A DNA stretch of 64,000 bases from Leptobrachium leishanense (lineage: Eukaryota; Chordata; Amphibia; Anura; Megophryidae). The stretch's first letter is position 1; each line of letters begins with the position of its first letter. Where the stretch lies: the NCBI GenBank assembly GCA_009667805.1, contig CM019063.1:189468661-189532660 (forward strand), in the 5' to 3' direction. Position numbers and translations under genes: made by a program. Positions 11,507 through 24,590 of this stretch are shown one piece after another. The notes beneath the pieces were generated by a model. It ran no database searches. It was not told where the DNA came from and saw only the letters and a list, made by a program, of their open reading frames with translations.

Positions 11507-12865
11507 ACGAGTGGTTCAGAAGTATCAATGCAAGTTTCTCTACACTGTCTAGATTACAGCACTGGACTGGGAGACAAATAAAGGCACGAAATAGAATTAA
11601 AAAGCATGTCAAAAAGTTCAAGCAGGAAAAAAAAACAATTTAGGAAGGAAGTATTTATATCCCTTTTCCACTGAGGTGCACTGAGGTGCATTGCAGTCCA
11701 ATGTTTAGACAGAAAAGGAAACGTTTTGCTCGAGTGCCCATACTGTCAGCAGACCAGCTAAAGCAAACTTGTTTGAAAATCTAGCTTTTCACACTGTACT
11801 TTATTTTGCCCTATGTGTACATTAACTTGTTTGTTTATAGCAAGCAAGTGGGCTAAATAAACTTTAACACTGAGAATTTGTTTATAGTGCTTGGGTGTTG
11901 GTGCAGGTTTCTAGGCACTATTTAAGTAATGAGCTCCTAGAGCAGACTGGAAGGGAGGTATCTGCTCTGATTAAGGAGACCTGTGGCTACAGGTTGTCCC
12001 CAGGTAAGCCTGGAAGGCAGAGACACACTCACATTTCGTGCAGTTGGACATACATTAATCCCTCTTAGAATGCATATCAAGATACAGATAGGTGTTTGTG
12101 ACTAATCAATCTGCAGTAATTAACACCAATAACTACTCCAGAGACAGGACTAACATTTACACGAATAACAGAGCCTGGACAACTGTTTTGGGGGTATAAT
12201 ATGGTAATCACGTTAAAGGGCAGGGCGAAAAGCTTTTATAAGCAACAATCAGGGCAATTAGATTATATAATACAACAAGAGACTTTGGACACGGCCCAAT
12301 GACACATGTCTCCTTCTCAAATACCATTGGAAAGTGGACATAATTTAAGAGGAGAAAAACTGGTTAGATAAAGATAAACATCTCCAACCGGTCTACTTGG
12401 CTTGATTTAATTTAATACCACCCTCTGTGCTGCAAATATATCAAACGTAGCAACCATAAGTAGTGGCTATCGGAAAAAAAGTTTTTGGTAATGTTGGATA
12501 AACTCATTCCTCTCTTCCAGTTGGATGTTAGATTTCACAGCATGTCCATCATAATATCAAACAGTTGACTGGTTTAGTTAAGGTCTCACTCGGTGGTGAG
12601 GGTAGTGGAGGAGGAAAATTAGTTGCATGTATCTTATTATGCGCAAGAGCACGGATTATGGGAGTATGGAGTGGACATGGCCAGGCCAACACTGTGTTAA
12701 TAAACCACTCAACTGTCAGCTGCAGGATAGCGATTTATAGAGAATTTTATGGAAGGGACTTCAGTGGTCTCTCCTGTATACAGACGTGAGTGGGATCCTT
12801 AAGCGATGCCACCTTTTACTCTTCAAGAACCTCAACCTTAGCATGATTGTGGTGCACCCAAACAT
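11507..12865. other. Interval without recognised features
   Basis: No long ORF with a known domain and no repeat terminus that I recognise. Possibly single-copy or very old sequence. Confidence 0.45.
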
Positions 12866-12866
12866 A

Positions 12867-13765
12867 CAGGGTTATTCAAAGAGTATCGAAAAGTCACCGC
12901 ACGTTCAGTGACTTTTCATTCTCTTCAATTCGGCTTGATTCGGCGATCCCATTTCGGTGGCCCTGCGGTGTATTCAGCAGGCACCACAGGGCCGTCGTAG
13001 TGCTGGGAAAAGCCGCCGAAAACCTGCCGAACACTCACCACAAAACCCAGGCGAATGCACACCGAAACCCGCAAAAACATCCGGATTAACCCTGCCGAAG
13101 ACGCCGGAGAAACCCGAGCAGGAGCCAATCAGAGTGCAGAGCAGCACTGGAAAAACCCGACACCGCAGACGAATGGAGTGAATAAAAAAACAGTACGCTT
13201 GAATGTTTGAAAAGTGAAACGCTGTTTGCAAAGAAACTACTGAGCGAAAATGTCTGAAATTTACATATGAGGTCCAAGGAATGATAATAAAGAGGGCTGT
13301 TACAGAAAAAAGAAAAAATGCTTAAAAAAAATAAAAAATGATTTTTTTTGCAAAAAATCCCGAAAAATGCTTAAAAGATCCTAAAAAAAATATCTATAAC
13401 TAAAGAGACTTTTTACTGCAGAATATTATAATAAACGGTTTATTAGATATTGAATTAAAACGGGAATATTTTTAACATTGAAGCCTTTGGGATTCACCTG
13501 AATAAACCTGTCGAATGAAGCAACCAAATGGCAAGGCATTTCGGCAACTTTTCACTGCTGGTTTTTGTTCTCTGAATAGACGAAGCTATGGGGTTTTCAC
13601 TGCCCTCAGACAGGTACCGAACAGGCACCGTATGTGTAAGCAATTCGCCAACATTTGGCGAGCTGCCTGCTCTCTGGATAGCCAAATGGCCAAGAAAATT
13701 TCAGCATTCGGTTTTCAGCATTCGGTTACCTTTCGGCAGCCATTCAGATCTCTTTGAATAACCCT
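12867..13765. mobile_element. T-family MITE (T3), complete
   Basis: Starts CAGGGTTATTCAAAGAG after ATA and ends with CTCTTTGAATAACCC before TATA. The whole family body is present (about 900 bp) in the same orientation as T1. No insertion inside. Confidence 0.85.
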
Positions 13766-13769
13766 TATA

Positions 13770-14916
13770 GTTTTTCCCCAGGCTTGGTACAGTGCGCACA
13801 CTTCTAAGAAGAGATATGTTTATTACAGAATTCACTACCCACCTTTTGTAGTGATGACCCACTGGACCAATGTGGATAAAAAAAAAAATCAATCTCTATG
13901 CTTGCTCTGCGTACAATGTTACTTTGATAAGTAGTATTAGAATACACTAGTATAGATAGGTGCGGGAATCATTAAATTACTACCTTACTAACAGGGCTCC
14001 CATGACAGATTGAGAAGTATTTGTAAACACATCATGTACCTTTTCCCCCAGATAAATCCAATCATTCTGATAACATTTCATAATTCAAGTAACATCAAAG
14101 AAAGTAAAACCAACATTACAAAATATACATAATCCAGGGATTTTGGATAGCTGTGTGTTCTCTTGTCTTGGCTTCTCCCTCTGACATGCTCTGCTAGGGA
14201 GTACAGCACTAAAGCGAAAAAAAACCCCACAACATTTAGAGACATGAAATAAATTGATTTTTTGTCAAGTGGAGTTGCCTTTGTTTGCTTTTCTTTAACA
14301 AACAGCTGACAGAGTTTTCTTTAAGGCCACTAAATTCAGAGCCAAAGATGTTTAACTGTTCAGTGTGTTTTGAGAGGCAGGGCAATTGTGTTGGCTATTT
14401 GCTTTCTGTGTAATAAATGAGATTGCTTCAGGTGAGGAGTGCTACAAGGGTGGAATGTTAGAACAGATTTACACCTGTCCCACAGCTTAAATTGACAGCA
14501 CTATAGCCTACAGAGATGGCCAGTGGTGCCAGTCAGTCTGGGAGTCATCAGGTAAACTCTGTAATAGAAACAAGATTACAAACATATCCAAAACACTATG
14601 GAGCCCAACCACCTTGCCTACAGAATACAGCCCATTGTATTGGCCTGGTTATTTGTGCAAAGCCAATCAAGCATGGCTAATTTCATGGATATATTGTACA
14701 GGAGACAAACAGAAATTTGTCTAAGGCTAATACAAACATAAAAACGAGCTTACAAACAAACGGGCTTCCTATTCCAAAGAGCTGATTTTACTACAAAACA
14801 AAGTATACAGTGTATCAACACCAAGTTTAATATCCAACAGTCCTGACAGAGGAGCCGCATATATCAAAAGCAAAGAACACTCACAGGACAAGGCTACAGC
14901 AGTTTGTAATTTTCAT
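13770..14916. other. Interval without recognised features
   Basis: Mixed AT-rich sequence without a recognisable ORF or repeat terminus. Confidence 0.45.
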
Positions 14917-14920
14917 TTAA

Positions 14921-15346
14921 GGCTAGGGTCAGACGAACGCATTTTTCACGTTGTCCGTGAAAAAGTGCGTTCGAACGAATGGACGTATTTTTTCACGGAA
15001 CATGCGATAGCAGTCATACGATGCGCCTTTTCGTCCGTGATTTTGTACGGATCATCAATAAAACACTTTTTGTGTCTGGACGTTATGTTGGCCGGACATT
15101 AGCAGCGTCTGACGTCTCCCAATAACGCACACACGCCTCTAGCGGACGCAGCGCACTCTGTACGTCCGTACTAGCGGTTTGACGTTCTAGAAAAAATGCG
15201 TTTGTTTGCCACTTGCGTTGCGCGGACGAACTTTCGTGCGGCCGTACTTCGTGTGTTCCCCGGCATTGGACGTCATTTGCTGCTAGCACGGCCGTGATTT
15301 CGTGCGTCTAAACGCACGTTAAAACTGCTTTCGTCTGACCCTAGTC
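14921..15346. mobile_element. M-family MITE (M1), complete
   Basis: 426 bp with inverted termini GGCTAGGGTCAGACGAA and TTCGTCTGACCCTAGTC, flanked by TTAA on both sides (14917-14920, 15347-15350). The body is rich in ACGT and CGCA words and is partly palindromic. No ORF of note. TTAA or TTA duplication leaves piggyBac-like and PIF/Harbinger-like enzymes both possible. Confidence 0.85.
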
Positions 15347-15572
15347 TTAACCTTACTTCCTACATGGCTATGTTCTCTATAGCAACCGTATTTTACGTTT
15401 TTTTTTCTTTTAGAAACACAATTCTGTTACTTTGCTCCTATACATCATTTTGGTATTTTTTTTTCATAATGAAAAATGAATACAAGCATACTCATCTTCA
15501 ATAACGTTTTCTGTTCTTACAATCATTTTGACCTAAAATTCTTACTGTTAATATATTTTATAAAAATATATT

Positions 15573-16305
15573 GGGCTCTATTAAATTCTTTGCGCAAAAA
15601 CGCTCGCGCAGCGCGTTAATTTGTGCGCGAAGCGCTAAACGTTAACGCGCGTAAATTAACACTGGTATTAAAATCTGAGCGCATTTTCCATCCGTCAAAA
15701 AATAACGCGCGTAAAAAAGACGCGCAAAAACGTGCGCATTAACGCTACGAACAGAAATCGGTGTGCGGACTGTTTTTTCACGCGATTCAGCCAATCAGAA
15801 TTTAGAACCACAATTGTCTCCCGTTAAGTTTTTGCGCCTGTCAAAATCAATCTGAGTATATATGCTGCAGCAATAATAAAAACAAGCACAACTTCTCCAT
15901 TTTATTGTTTGGGTATGTGTAGAATGTGTAACTATACTTTGCTGCATTTTTTTTTGGGCTGGTGTATTTGGGTTCAGCCAGGACGTTCAGATTTGCCGTT
16001 ACCACCAGCTTTTAAAAGACATTAAAATTATGCGCGCAAGTGCTGTGCGTTAAAATTTGCGCATAGATTGTAATACCATCCGCGTACCAGCGCACCAACG
16101 CATTTGCGCTAACAATATTAAGTATAGGACATGCAACGTACAGTACGCTCATGCAGGGTTCGCGCAGGTTCACCAGCGGTAGACGTTAACGTGCATTTTT
16201 TGCGCAGACATTGTAATACGGCGTTCTGCGCACAGAGTTTTTCCCTTCGCGTTAATGCGTTTTTGCGCACGTGTTAATGTTTGCGCGAAGAATTTAATAG
16301 AGCCC
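15573..16305. mobile_element. N-family palindromic MITE, GCGC-rich (N1)
   Basis: 733 bp between inverted termini GGGCTCTATTAAATTCTT and AAGAATTTAATAGAGCCC, flanked by ATT on both sides. The inner ends are dominated by TTTGCGC and TTAACGCG words in complementary order. No transposase frame is seen. Confidence 0.75.
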
Positions 16306-17061
16306 ATTATGTATTAATGTTTTATTGAGTAATAATACGATACTTGTACATTTTATAGATTCCACTATATTTAAAATAAATAGTTAAAGGCTAATTTCAG
16401 TTGTCAGTGCTTTTCTATAACATGATACCACATATATATTATAGACATTTTTATGTTTCTTAGTCTGTTTCTTGTTTTTTTTAATTCCTTTGAATTTTGT
16501 GCCCTCCGACACCTCTGTACACATTTTGAATCCTGGTTAATCTTAAAACCTGCTCAAAATCAGATTGTAAACTCTCAGACACAAAGCTATCTCTTACAAC
16601 CATTGAATATTTGAATTCATGACCTGATATTTTACAAAGTGTTCTATATCCTTTTATCAACAGTAGATAAAACAATAGATTGCCAAGCTGGAATCTAGTT
16701 TGATCCTCCCCCTGCCACTCTTCAACAAGCCATCAACACCTCTACAGTCAAGTTGATTTTTTTCCTACACTTTGTGTTTTTCTGACAGACACTGTACAGA
16801 TGCTTCAGGAATCCTACCTCCATGTTTTCTTCACCGCTCATGTAGTAGCAGAAGAGGTCAGACATTCCCACCATGCATGGGCTTGTCACCACTTCTCACT
16901 GGCTGTTGAAATGAGAGCTCTCCGAATTGGCCCACTCGAGAGAGTGGAGCCAGTGGTACTCACCTCCTGTCTTAACACACACTTAGATGACATTGAGTCC
17001 ATTAAGCCTTAGAGACGCTGAGGGTCATTTGGTGAAGAGAAGTCTGCAGCACTTAATGTTA
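16306..17061. other. Interval without recognised features
   Basis: Contains a 70-codon plus frame at 16800-17012 that resembles nothing I know. No repeat terminus seen. Confidence 0.4.
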
Positions 17062-17066
17062 GGAAA

Positions 17067-17492
17067 TGTCATGCCCCATCGCTGCCACCATCCTGAAACC
17101 CCCCCTGGTGGTTCACTTCCATTCTGTTCCTGCCCTGCAGCCAGCAACTAGCATCCAGCAGTGTAAAAGTTAAACACCAAAGCACACGTGACTCACGAAA
17201 TAAAGGGCTTAGCCCCGCACACACACACTGGTGGTTCATTACGGCTCATGCTCACCAAGAGTGAACACCCTTGCTACGTTGCTACTCTGCTACCGGATCC
17301 TGATTCCCCATTTCTGGTTCCTGCAAATTACAACGTTCATCCCCATCAACCTCCACGATCAACCTGATTAGTCTTTATTTCCATTCACCCTCCACCATCC
17401 ATATCCTCTGTTTATCAGTGCAGACCACTGCACGCTGGGCTCATACTCTCCTCACCCCTGGTGCCACGCCGGTGCCATCCCTAACCGTTACA
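17067..17492 (+). mobile_element. Probable solo LTR (426 bp)
   Basis: Begins TGTCATGCCCC and ends CCGTTACA, with TG...CA ends and a perfect 5 bp direct duplication GGAAA on both sides (17062-17066, 17493-17497). An AATAAA at 17199-17204 on the plus strand is a plausible polyadenylation signal and suggests orientation. No internal region adjoins it. Family not identified; a gypsy or retrovirus-like LTR is likely. Confidence 0.65.
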
Positions 17493-17497
17493 GGAAA

Positions 17498-17903
17498 TTA
17501 CGTAGCATTGTACTGCTATGAGGTCTTTATTTCTAGACTGGTACCAAGTCTTCTGTGGTCATGACAATTAACTTTCTTCTTCTATGGACAATAGCAGTTA
17601 ACCAATGTTTGTTTGTTTTACCAATTTGGCTACCGAATTTCAAATGTGACACAAAATATTATAAAGTGTATGTATACGGAAGTAATATTCATTTTTGGAA
17701 CTTTATTTAAATAAATACAGCACATAGCAAAGTCACATAGCAATGCGTGCAAGTACATAACTGGCAAGTAAAGCTTTTTCAGGACAACAGGCAGAAGTCT
17801 GCAGACTTTTCTTTTTAAATGGGAATAAATCACTAGAGGTAAGAAATGAATGATGATTGTAAGCTAGCAAAATGCCTGTCAAAACATGTGAAATTCATAC
17901 ATT
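17498..17903. other. Interval without recognised features
   Basis: AT-rich sequence between a solo LTR and the next TA-flanked element. No ORF or repeat that I can name. Confidence 0.4.
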
Positions 17904-17905
17904 TA

Positions 17906-18864
17906 AAAGGATACTCTAGGGTGAAAAGCGTGGGGAAATTTGATTGGTTAAACACTAACCCCCTTCTGAACTTCTTCACAAGCCACTGTTAGGGTCGGCA
18001 GGGTAAGATGGTGGAAGAGCGGACCCCAATATGCAGAAACCCGATATAGTTGGTGTGAAAGATATTCCCAGAGCACGGCCACGTTTGCAGGAGAGATTCA
18101 ATACTGATAATCAGATAGCAGCGAGAGGCAGATAGATAAGCGGCAATCGTCAGGAACGGTGGTACAAGCAGGAGGACAGCATCCATGAGATTGGGGGAAA
18201 GGAATAGCACTAAATACACAGAGCGCTATACTACAGCGTCTGTGTCAGGCAAGACCCGAGTTTAAATAGTCCTGGGTCACAGGCCCCGCCCCCGCACGCC
18301 AATCGAGCCGGTGATGTCACTCTCGGGTGTCCACCTGTGACAGAAGGTAAAAGGAGGCCATAGCCGGCGTGCGTGCCGCTAGGAGAACAGAAGGACCGGC
18401 GACCAGATTGGAAACAGCAACGCACTGCCCCACGAATCGGACCTCGATGGCGCCGCGGCACACCGAGGCGGCGTACAGGTAGGCGAGTGTGAGCAGCCCG
18501 ACAACGCATCCCTGACAGCCACTCCCATTTAAACCCTTCAGTCTTTTGTAAAACTCATATTGATTCCACCCTCAGCACTGATCCTTACATCAACAATTCA
18601 TGTAAGTCTCAGCTGTCATGTGACCATGGGGAGGCAGCCAGTCCAATGACTTTCCATGCTGATGGCACTGAGAGCCATTAGTGGAAGCTGAAATCCAGGA
18701 ACCTGAGTTCAGTGCTCAGGTTCTGGGTGGGACTAATCCCCATGCAATTAGAGGGCTGAATGAGCCCTCTTTACCTCCCAGGCAGGGGATATAGGGTGAG
18801 GGCACTCAAGTCACTGTGATCGCTCCGATTACATTGAATGGTCACAGTGCATAGAGTGTTCCTT
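17906..18864. mobile_element. AAAGGAWACTCTA-terminus element with nested LTR
   Basis: Inverted ends AAAGGATACTCTA and TAGAGTGTTCCTT are flanked by TA. The termini resemble those of the 2372-7383 element, so the two are probably related. Removing the nested LTR at 17987-18517 leaves about 420 bp. Confidence 0.65.
17987..18517 (-). mobile_element. Solo LTR (531 bp) nested in a TA element
   Basis: TG...CA ends (TGTTAGGGTC...CCTGACA) with a perfect 5 bp target duplication GCCAC (17982-17986, 18518-18522). On the minus strand a GC-rich stretch precedes CTATTTAAA at about 18258-18267, a TATA-like box, which suggests minus orientation. ORFs crossing it have no coding meaning. Confidence 0.75.
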
Positions 18865-18905
18865 TAAGTAAAAAACAACAACAACAAAAAAACATGAATA
18901 TCCCT

Positions 18906-20514
18906 TTAACCCCTTAAGGACGAGAGTAATTTTACAAGTTCGGCGCTGTTTCGAAGTAGAAGTTTGCTGAGCTCATTTTGACGGTTTTAAACGTGGTTTT
19001 AAGTCACGTATTAGGCTAGGGTCAGACTGAGGCAGTGCGAACGCGCGTGCAGCCGCACTTAATCACGGCCGCACTAGCAGCAGATGCCGGGCAATGACGG
19101 CCAATATACGAAGTACGGTCGCACAAAAGTCCGGCTGCGCAACGCAAGTGGAAAATGAACGCATTTTTTCGAGAACGTGAAACCGCAGGTACTGACGTAC
19201 AGAGTGCGCTGCGTCCGCTAGCGGCGTGTGTGCGTGATTAGGAGACGTCAGACGCTGCTAATGTCCGGCCAACATAACGTCCAGACACAAAAAGTGTTTT
19301 ATTGATGATCCGTACAAAATCACGGACGAAAATGCGCATAGTATGACCACTATCACGTATTCTGTGAAAAAATGCGTCCATTCGTTCGAACGCACTTTTT
19401 CACAGACAACATAAAAATGCGTTCGTCTGACCCTAGCCTTATTGTACCACCCAGACAAATTATATATCGTACTTTCCGGCAGACTTGACAGATTAATAAT
19501 ATATCATTATTATATGTATAAGTCATGCCCTGCGAAATTGCTATGACAAAATTGTAAAAAAATTGTTAAAGTGTTTTTTTTTTTGCATTTTATTACCCGA
19601 GACTTTGCGGATATATTCTATGGGGTAGACTTGTTAAAAAATTTTTAACCTTTTTTTTTTTTTGGGGAGAAATTACGTGATTTTAGCTAAACCCCCCAAA
19701 AAAAATCATTAGTGAAGCATCATTGTTAACATTATAATTGAAATGTGAACAATAGTGCTGCATTAAAAAAAATTAAAAAAGCACGTTTTTATTTTTAATT
19801 ATTTTTTTTTTTTCACTTTTATTTTACAAGTAATATGGTCATGTTTGACATCATTCGAAAGGCCATGATCAGGCCTTTCAAATGATACCCTACATGACCC
19901 CCTAGCTGTCACCGATCATGAGATAGGGGGGTTCTTTTAACCCCTTTATCTCCACCATGGGATTTCCTTAGGAAATCCCTTGGCAGCTAGGGGTTCCCTG
20001 GTTAACTGACGTCATCAGGCCACGCCTGATGATGTCAGTGGACATGGGGAGTCCCGAAGGTGGGGCTGCCATCCAAGATGGCGGCCCCCACCGGAAAAAG
20101 GCTGTGACCTGGCACCGATTTGGTGCTGGGTCACAGCCTTGCCATCAAGGGGTTAATGCCATACATCCCTGGAAAGGCCAGGCTGTGCCCTTTCCAGGGA
20201 TGCCTGGCATTAGCTGGTAGCCCCCGGCGATGGGGAGATAGAGGGATCCAAAGGATCCCCCCTCCCCTCCAGGCATTCCCCTGCTCCGGCTGGGAGGGGA
20301 CGCCTGAAACTGACGTCATCGCGTCCGCCGCGATGACGTCAGTGCGCCGGGAGGCACCAAAAGTGGGAGTCAGAGCAGCGTGGGAGCCGCCGGAGCAGGT
20401 GAGTATCTGCCGCCGGGGGGCTGCAGACGCCGGGGACGTACAGTTACGTCCTGCGGTGTTAAAGCCCGCCTAATGCAGAACGTAACTGTACGTCCCGTGG
20501 TGTTAAGGGGTTAA
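18906..20514. mobile_element. P-family TTAA-flanked element (P1) with nested M2
   Basis: TTAA at 18906 and 20511-20514, inverted ends CCCCTTAAGGAC and TGTTAAGGGG. Internal hairpins include CTTTCCAGGGATGCC with its partner (20155-20215), TGACGTCATCGCG with its partner (20310-20345), and a subterminal GGACGTACAGTTACGTCC near 20433-20500. An M element interrupts it at 19014. No transposase frame. Confidence 0.8.
19014..19438. mobile_element. M-family MITE (M2), inverted relative to M1
   Basis: 425 bp between GGCTAGGGTCAGAC and GTCTGACCCTAGCC with TTA duplicated on both sides (19011-19013, 19439-19441). Its left end corresponds to the right end of M1, so it lies in the opposite orientation. Nested in P1. 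Confidence 0.85.
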
Positions 20515-20639
20515 TAGGTATAAGGGGACCTGCTGTATACCTGAGACAGGAAAATATAACAGAAAATGCTAAAGGCATTATTTCCTTCTGTGTGCTAACA
20601 TGGCCTGCAGATTTTCCTGTCCACATGTTAACGTGATAT

Positions 20640-21310
20640 TCCGGGGCAGGCGCTACCTCAGCACCTCATCCTGGAATGCAGTGCTAACCGCCGCGAGCAT
20701 CACCTCCTGGAGTCTATAGGACTCCATGGAGGGTGGCGCTTCCGGGCGGCGAGCCCTGCGATTTCTTGCTCTCACAAGATTGAGCAGCGCCGCGGAGTGC
20801 TCTCGGTGACAAGAAGTGGCAGATCGGGCCCCCATTCTCGAAGTGGAATGAGAGGGGAGTATTGGATTTATTGGGTGGGGGTTATTAGGGGGTTCTATAT
20901 TAGTTTGCATTTGCAGAATCATTTAGCAACCCAGGACATACTTGAAAACGAGCGAAATCTCAATGTATCCTTCCTGGTAAAATACATTGCAAATGAATAA
21001 ATAATAAATAAATAATTTAGCACCAGCTTTGAGGAGTAGCTAAAATTTTGCCTTGCGTGTCCCTGCGGTAATTAGCACTAGAACTTTGTAATACCTTACT
21101 TATCGAAATGCTAATTAATGATTGCGCTCCCCGTGTTAAGCATAGGATGCGCAAAGTACAGTAAGCTAGTACAAAAAACGATGCGCTATAGGTGAGAGCA
21201 TCAGGAATGTAATATGGATGGCATACGTTAAAGACGTTTATAATAGCGAAAACGCTTACACATCTGACCGCTAACGTTCGCGTTCACTAAGGAATAGTGC
21301 CCTAAGTATA
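20640..21310. mobile_element. N-related fragment with an embedded LINE tail
   Basis: Shares the segment around GGAGTCTATAGGACTCCATG with 23380-23420 and 33115-33135, and shares TTAGCACTAG/GTGTTAAGCATAGG words with those regions. A LINE-like tail (CCAGGACATACTTGAAAACG ... AATAAATAATAAATAAATAA, 20927-21015) interrupts it and matches the tail at 63271-63345. Boundaries are not clear. Confidence 0.5.
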
Positions 21311-22412
21311 TTTCCACATCCTGATCAGAGTCTTAACTTCTAGAACGGTTTTATTGGGTTGAACTTGTGTAAACATTAACATTAAAAGGATTTTCAGTTT
21401 CAATACAAAACAAGCAATCATCAAAATGTTAGCACAGCATGTGTGGTGTGGAATATATCAAACAAGTGTTTGCTTTACTCGCACTGGTTACATAATGAAA
21501 TTCCATATTAGATTGTTTAGAGTTGTTGCATGTGACAGGTGAAGGCGCCAGGAAACAATGACCTAGACTTGAAGTGGTAAAACGAAATCCTCTCCAAAAC
21601 CTAATACCTATATTATTCTTGAGAGTTCATTTATGACAAGGGGAGATTTTTATTTGACACCTTTGATAAATGAACAGTACAGAATAACATTTGATCAGGG
21701 CAGTGTTTTGTGACACTTTTTTTTTTTTACTTTTGCTTTAATAAATAATCATGCATTGATTAATCTGATGATACATTTTAGATTCACATTAAAGACCTTA
21801 TTCTAGTTGAGCTGCTAATAGGGAGCTGCTAATGGAAAAGTTCATTAAGAAACAATAACCATTAGTGGTTATCTAATTCTGGCTCTATTACAGAGAAGCC
21901 TCTATATTAGTGGCTGGACTGGTTTTGTACAGCAGCCACTAACAGTTACTGCTTAGGTGCTGCTTGTCACCACTGGTAGTGTTTATACTGTTACATGATT
22001 ACCAAAGAGAGTCCCAGTGAGATTGTTTACATTAGATCTAGTGGTGCCAGCAGAAGGACAGTGTGAACTGTTTGTTGTCAGTGTCCTGCTAGTGGCGAGT
22101 GGAGAAGGTGGCACATCACTCCATCGCACAATAGCACCAGAATAGAGCACTAAATAATTTTCTGATGGGAGTCTAATTGTTTTTTGCAGCTGGTAACTTT
22201 TTGCTATTTCTGGATGCAATGAGCGATCTTGGAATTGCTCTGTATTCTCCGTTTCCACATTAGCCCTTCCTATACAAAGTATAGAGTGGGTTAATTTACT
22301 GTAGGCATCGGCAAACGAAGTTTGTGGCTCAACTGGAATAGGATGGGGGCTGTTACGGTTAACAACTGGGGCTCACTTGTTAGTCATAACATCTCCGTAT
22401 GATGACTCTGAA
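21311..22412. other. Interval without recognised features
   Basis: No repeat terminus or domain-bearing frame seen. The 91-codon minus frame at 21983-22258 resembles nothing I know. Confidence 0.4.
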
Positions 22413-23160
22413 AGGGTAATTCAAAGAGCACCGAAATTCTACCAGAATTTTGGTGCTCTTTCACTCACCACAGGGTCCCCAAAGTGCAGGGAAAAGTCGC
22501 TGACTGCATCAGAAAGACCGCAGCAAAACCGCCGAAATGAACATAAAAACCTCCACAAAAAAAAGCCAAACGCACCCAACGAACCTGCCACAAAACCGCC
22601 GAAAAAACCCTGAATGTATGTTCATGATCTGCCGAACACATCACCGACCAGCTGCTGGAAAAAACCGACAAGCTGATGAACGGGGTAAAAACAAAACGAA
22701 AAAAGAAACCTCCACAAATTTTAAAAGCTGCTTTAAAAAACCACTGCATAAAAATGCCTGGAATTAATATATAAGGTCCTATAAATAATGTCTGTTACAG
22801 AAAAAACGCTATTTAAAAAAAAATGGAAAAAATTAGTTAGAAGAATCTCAAAAAATGCCTAGAAAAATCTTTAAAAAAAATCAATAAATAATGAGACTTT
22901 TTGCCGCAAATTAAAAGAATAAACGGTGTAATAAATTTTTTAATAAAAAGGGGATAGCTTTTACATTTAAACCTATGGGGTTCGTCTGATTAAACCTGTC
23001 AAATGAAACCACTGAAAATCAGGGCAATTCTCTTACATTTCTCTGATTTCTCTGGCAATTTGACAATATTTGGCGAATTGCCAGCTTTTGTATAGCCGAA
23101 TGGCTCCGAAATTGCACCGTACGGGGAAAATCACCATTCGGCTCTCTTTGAATAACCTTG
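22413..23160. mobile_element. T-family variant (T4)
   Basis: Starts AGGGTAATTCAAAGAG and ends CTCTTTGAATAACC. Same organisation as T1 (CG-rich left part, A-rich middle, GATTAAACCTG block) but clearly a different subfamily, with an internal hairpin ACCGAAATTCTACCAGAATTTTGGT near its left end. The copy at 35175-37320 belongs with it. Confidence 0.7.
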
Positions 23161-23190
23161 TGAGTGTTATTTGCTGGAACTGACACAAAC

Positions 23191-24240
23191 ACTAAGGGCT
23201 CTATCATCTCCCTACAGCTAAAATGGGATGCAAAGGGGAAAAACTAGCGTTTGTTAATCTCCCCTTTAGTATCTCTGTTTTACCTGTAGATTACAGGGCA
23301 AGAGCTGAGTCCAGCAGCCTGCCTCGTAGTGGCCGATAGCTTCCTGGATGCTTGGGGCAGTGCTAAAGCGCCGTCCCGAGCATCCCCTCCATGGAGTCCT
23401 ATGGACTCCATGGAGGCTTCTGCTGCCAGGTTACATGACCGGTAGGATCTCACCTCTTGTGAGATCCTGCAGGTTGGCGGAGGGAGACTGGGAACTTTTT
23501 CCCCAGTCTCACTCTGCTCCCTGTGGCCAGAAGTGGCGGATTGAGCTGCCGTTCTCGCCGCAGGATGAGATTTGAGTATGTGATTTTTGTGGGGGGTTTA
23601 CAGCTGCATCTAACTGATTCCGCAGATGCTCTAAGTAAATTTCTTTAGTTAGACACAACTTTTTATAATTAGTATTAGGACTATGTGATCCAAATGTTAA
23701 TTACTCTCTGCTTACTCTTTGCACTCCCCATGTTAAGTATAAGGAGCACTAAGGACAATAAGCTTGCCCTAAAAAGCGCTAATACCGATTCACTAACATT
23801 TTTTTAACCCGATAGCGATTAGGAGGTGATATGGGCGTAATGCTATCACCTCAATTAACTTAGTGCTAACGTTCATCCACAAGGTAGAGGAAGGGAGTAT
23901 ATTTAAAAGGAAACAAAATAGCAAAACAAGAGGACATAGTCTTAGATTAGAGGGGCAAAGGTTTAAAAGTAACATCAGGAAGCATTATTTTACTGAGAGG
24001 GTGGTGGATACATGGAACAGTCTTCCAGTAGAAGTGGTAGAGGCCAAAACAGTAATTGAATTTAAGCAAGCATGGGATAGGCATAAGGCTATCCTAAACA
24101 AAAGATAAATCCAGGTAAAGTATCCATGTAATTGGGCAGACTAGATGGGCCGAAAGGTTCTTATCTGCCGACATTTTTTCTATGTTTCTATGTTTCTATG
24201 TGAGCGCTGGCGTTACAGAGGTGATGGTGCCTTAATAAGG
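23191..24240. mobile_element. N-related element interrupted by a CR1 LINE end
   Basis: Begins GGGCTCTATCATCTCCC, the N-type terminus, and carries the TCCTATGGACTCCATGGAGG block shared with 20716 and 33117. A CR1 3' fragment splits it at about 23868. A clear right terminus is not visible. Confidence 0.45.
23866..24206 (+). mobile_element. CR1-type LINE 3' end
   Basis: The frame at 23863-24108 encodes the conserved C-terminal tail of CR1-type ORF2 proteins: TRGHSLRLEGQRFK, then FTERVVDTWNSLPVEVVEAK and FKQAWDRH, ending in a stop. The WNSLP-V block is typical. After it come a short 3' UTR and the 8 bp repeat tail TTTCTATGTTTCTATG, which is characteristic of CR1. It is 5' truncated. Confidence 0.85.
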
Positions 24241-24590
24241 GATCACTTAAATATAAATGTTTAAGTATATAAAATGCAAGAAAAAAGTCATGCTAAAAAC
24301 AATCTTATTTTATACATTCAATATATTATGAGATCAGAAACATTGTGACCACTTTTCTTTCATTACTTATTGTGTTCCATAAAACTAATGTATTATATAT
24401 TTTTCTTAAACACATAAAAATGTGAAGCAAATTGATAACTTCCTTAACACCCTTTGTTGGTTTTTCTTGGAAGAAACCCTCAATTATTACAAATATATTA
24501 TTTTCCCAAGAAGACACTGAGTGACAGGTAAATTACAGGTTAGCTTTCTCCTGTTTACTGAATGTTTCGTGAGACAAATGCAGCTGAAAG
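24241..24590. other. Interval without recognised features
   Basis: AT-rich; no identifiable gene or repeat terminus. Confidence 0.4.

Noticed and set aside
18231..18509. 92-codon minus frame, Arg/Gly-rich
   Set aside because: Lies inside a solo LTR defined by TG...CA ends and a 5 bp duplication; no protein similarity seen.
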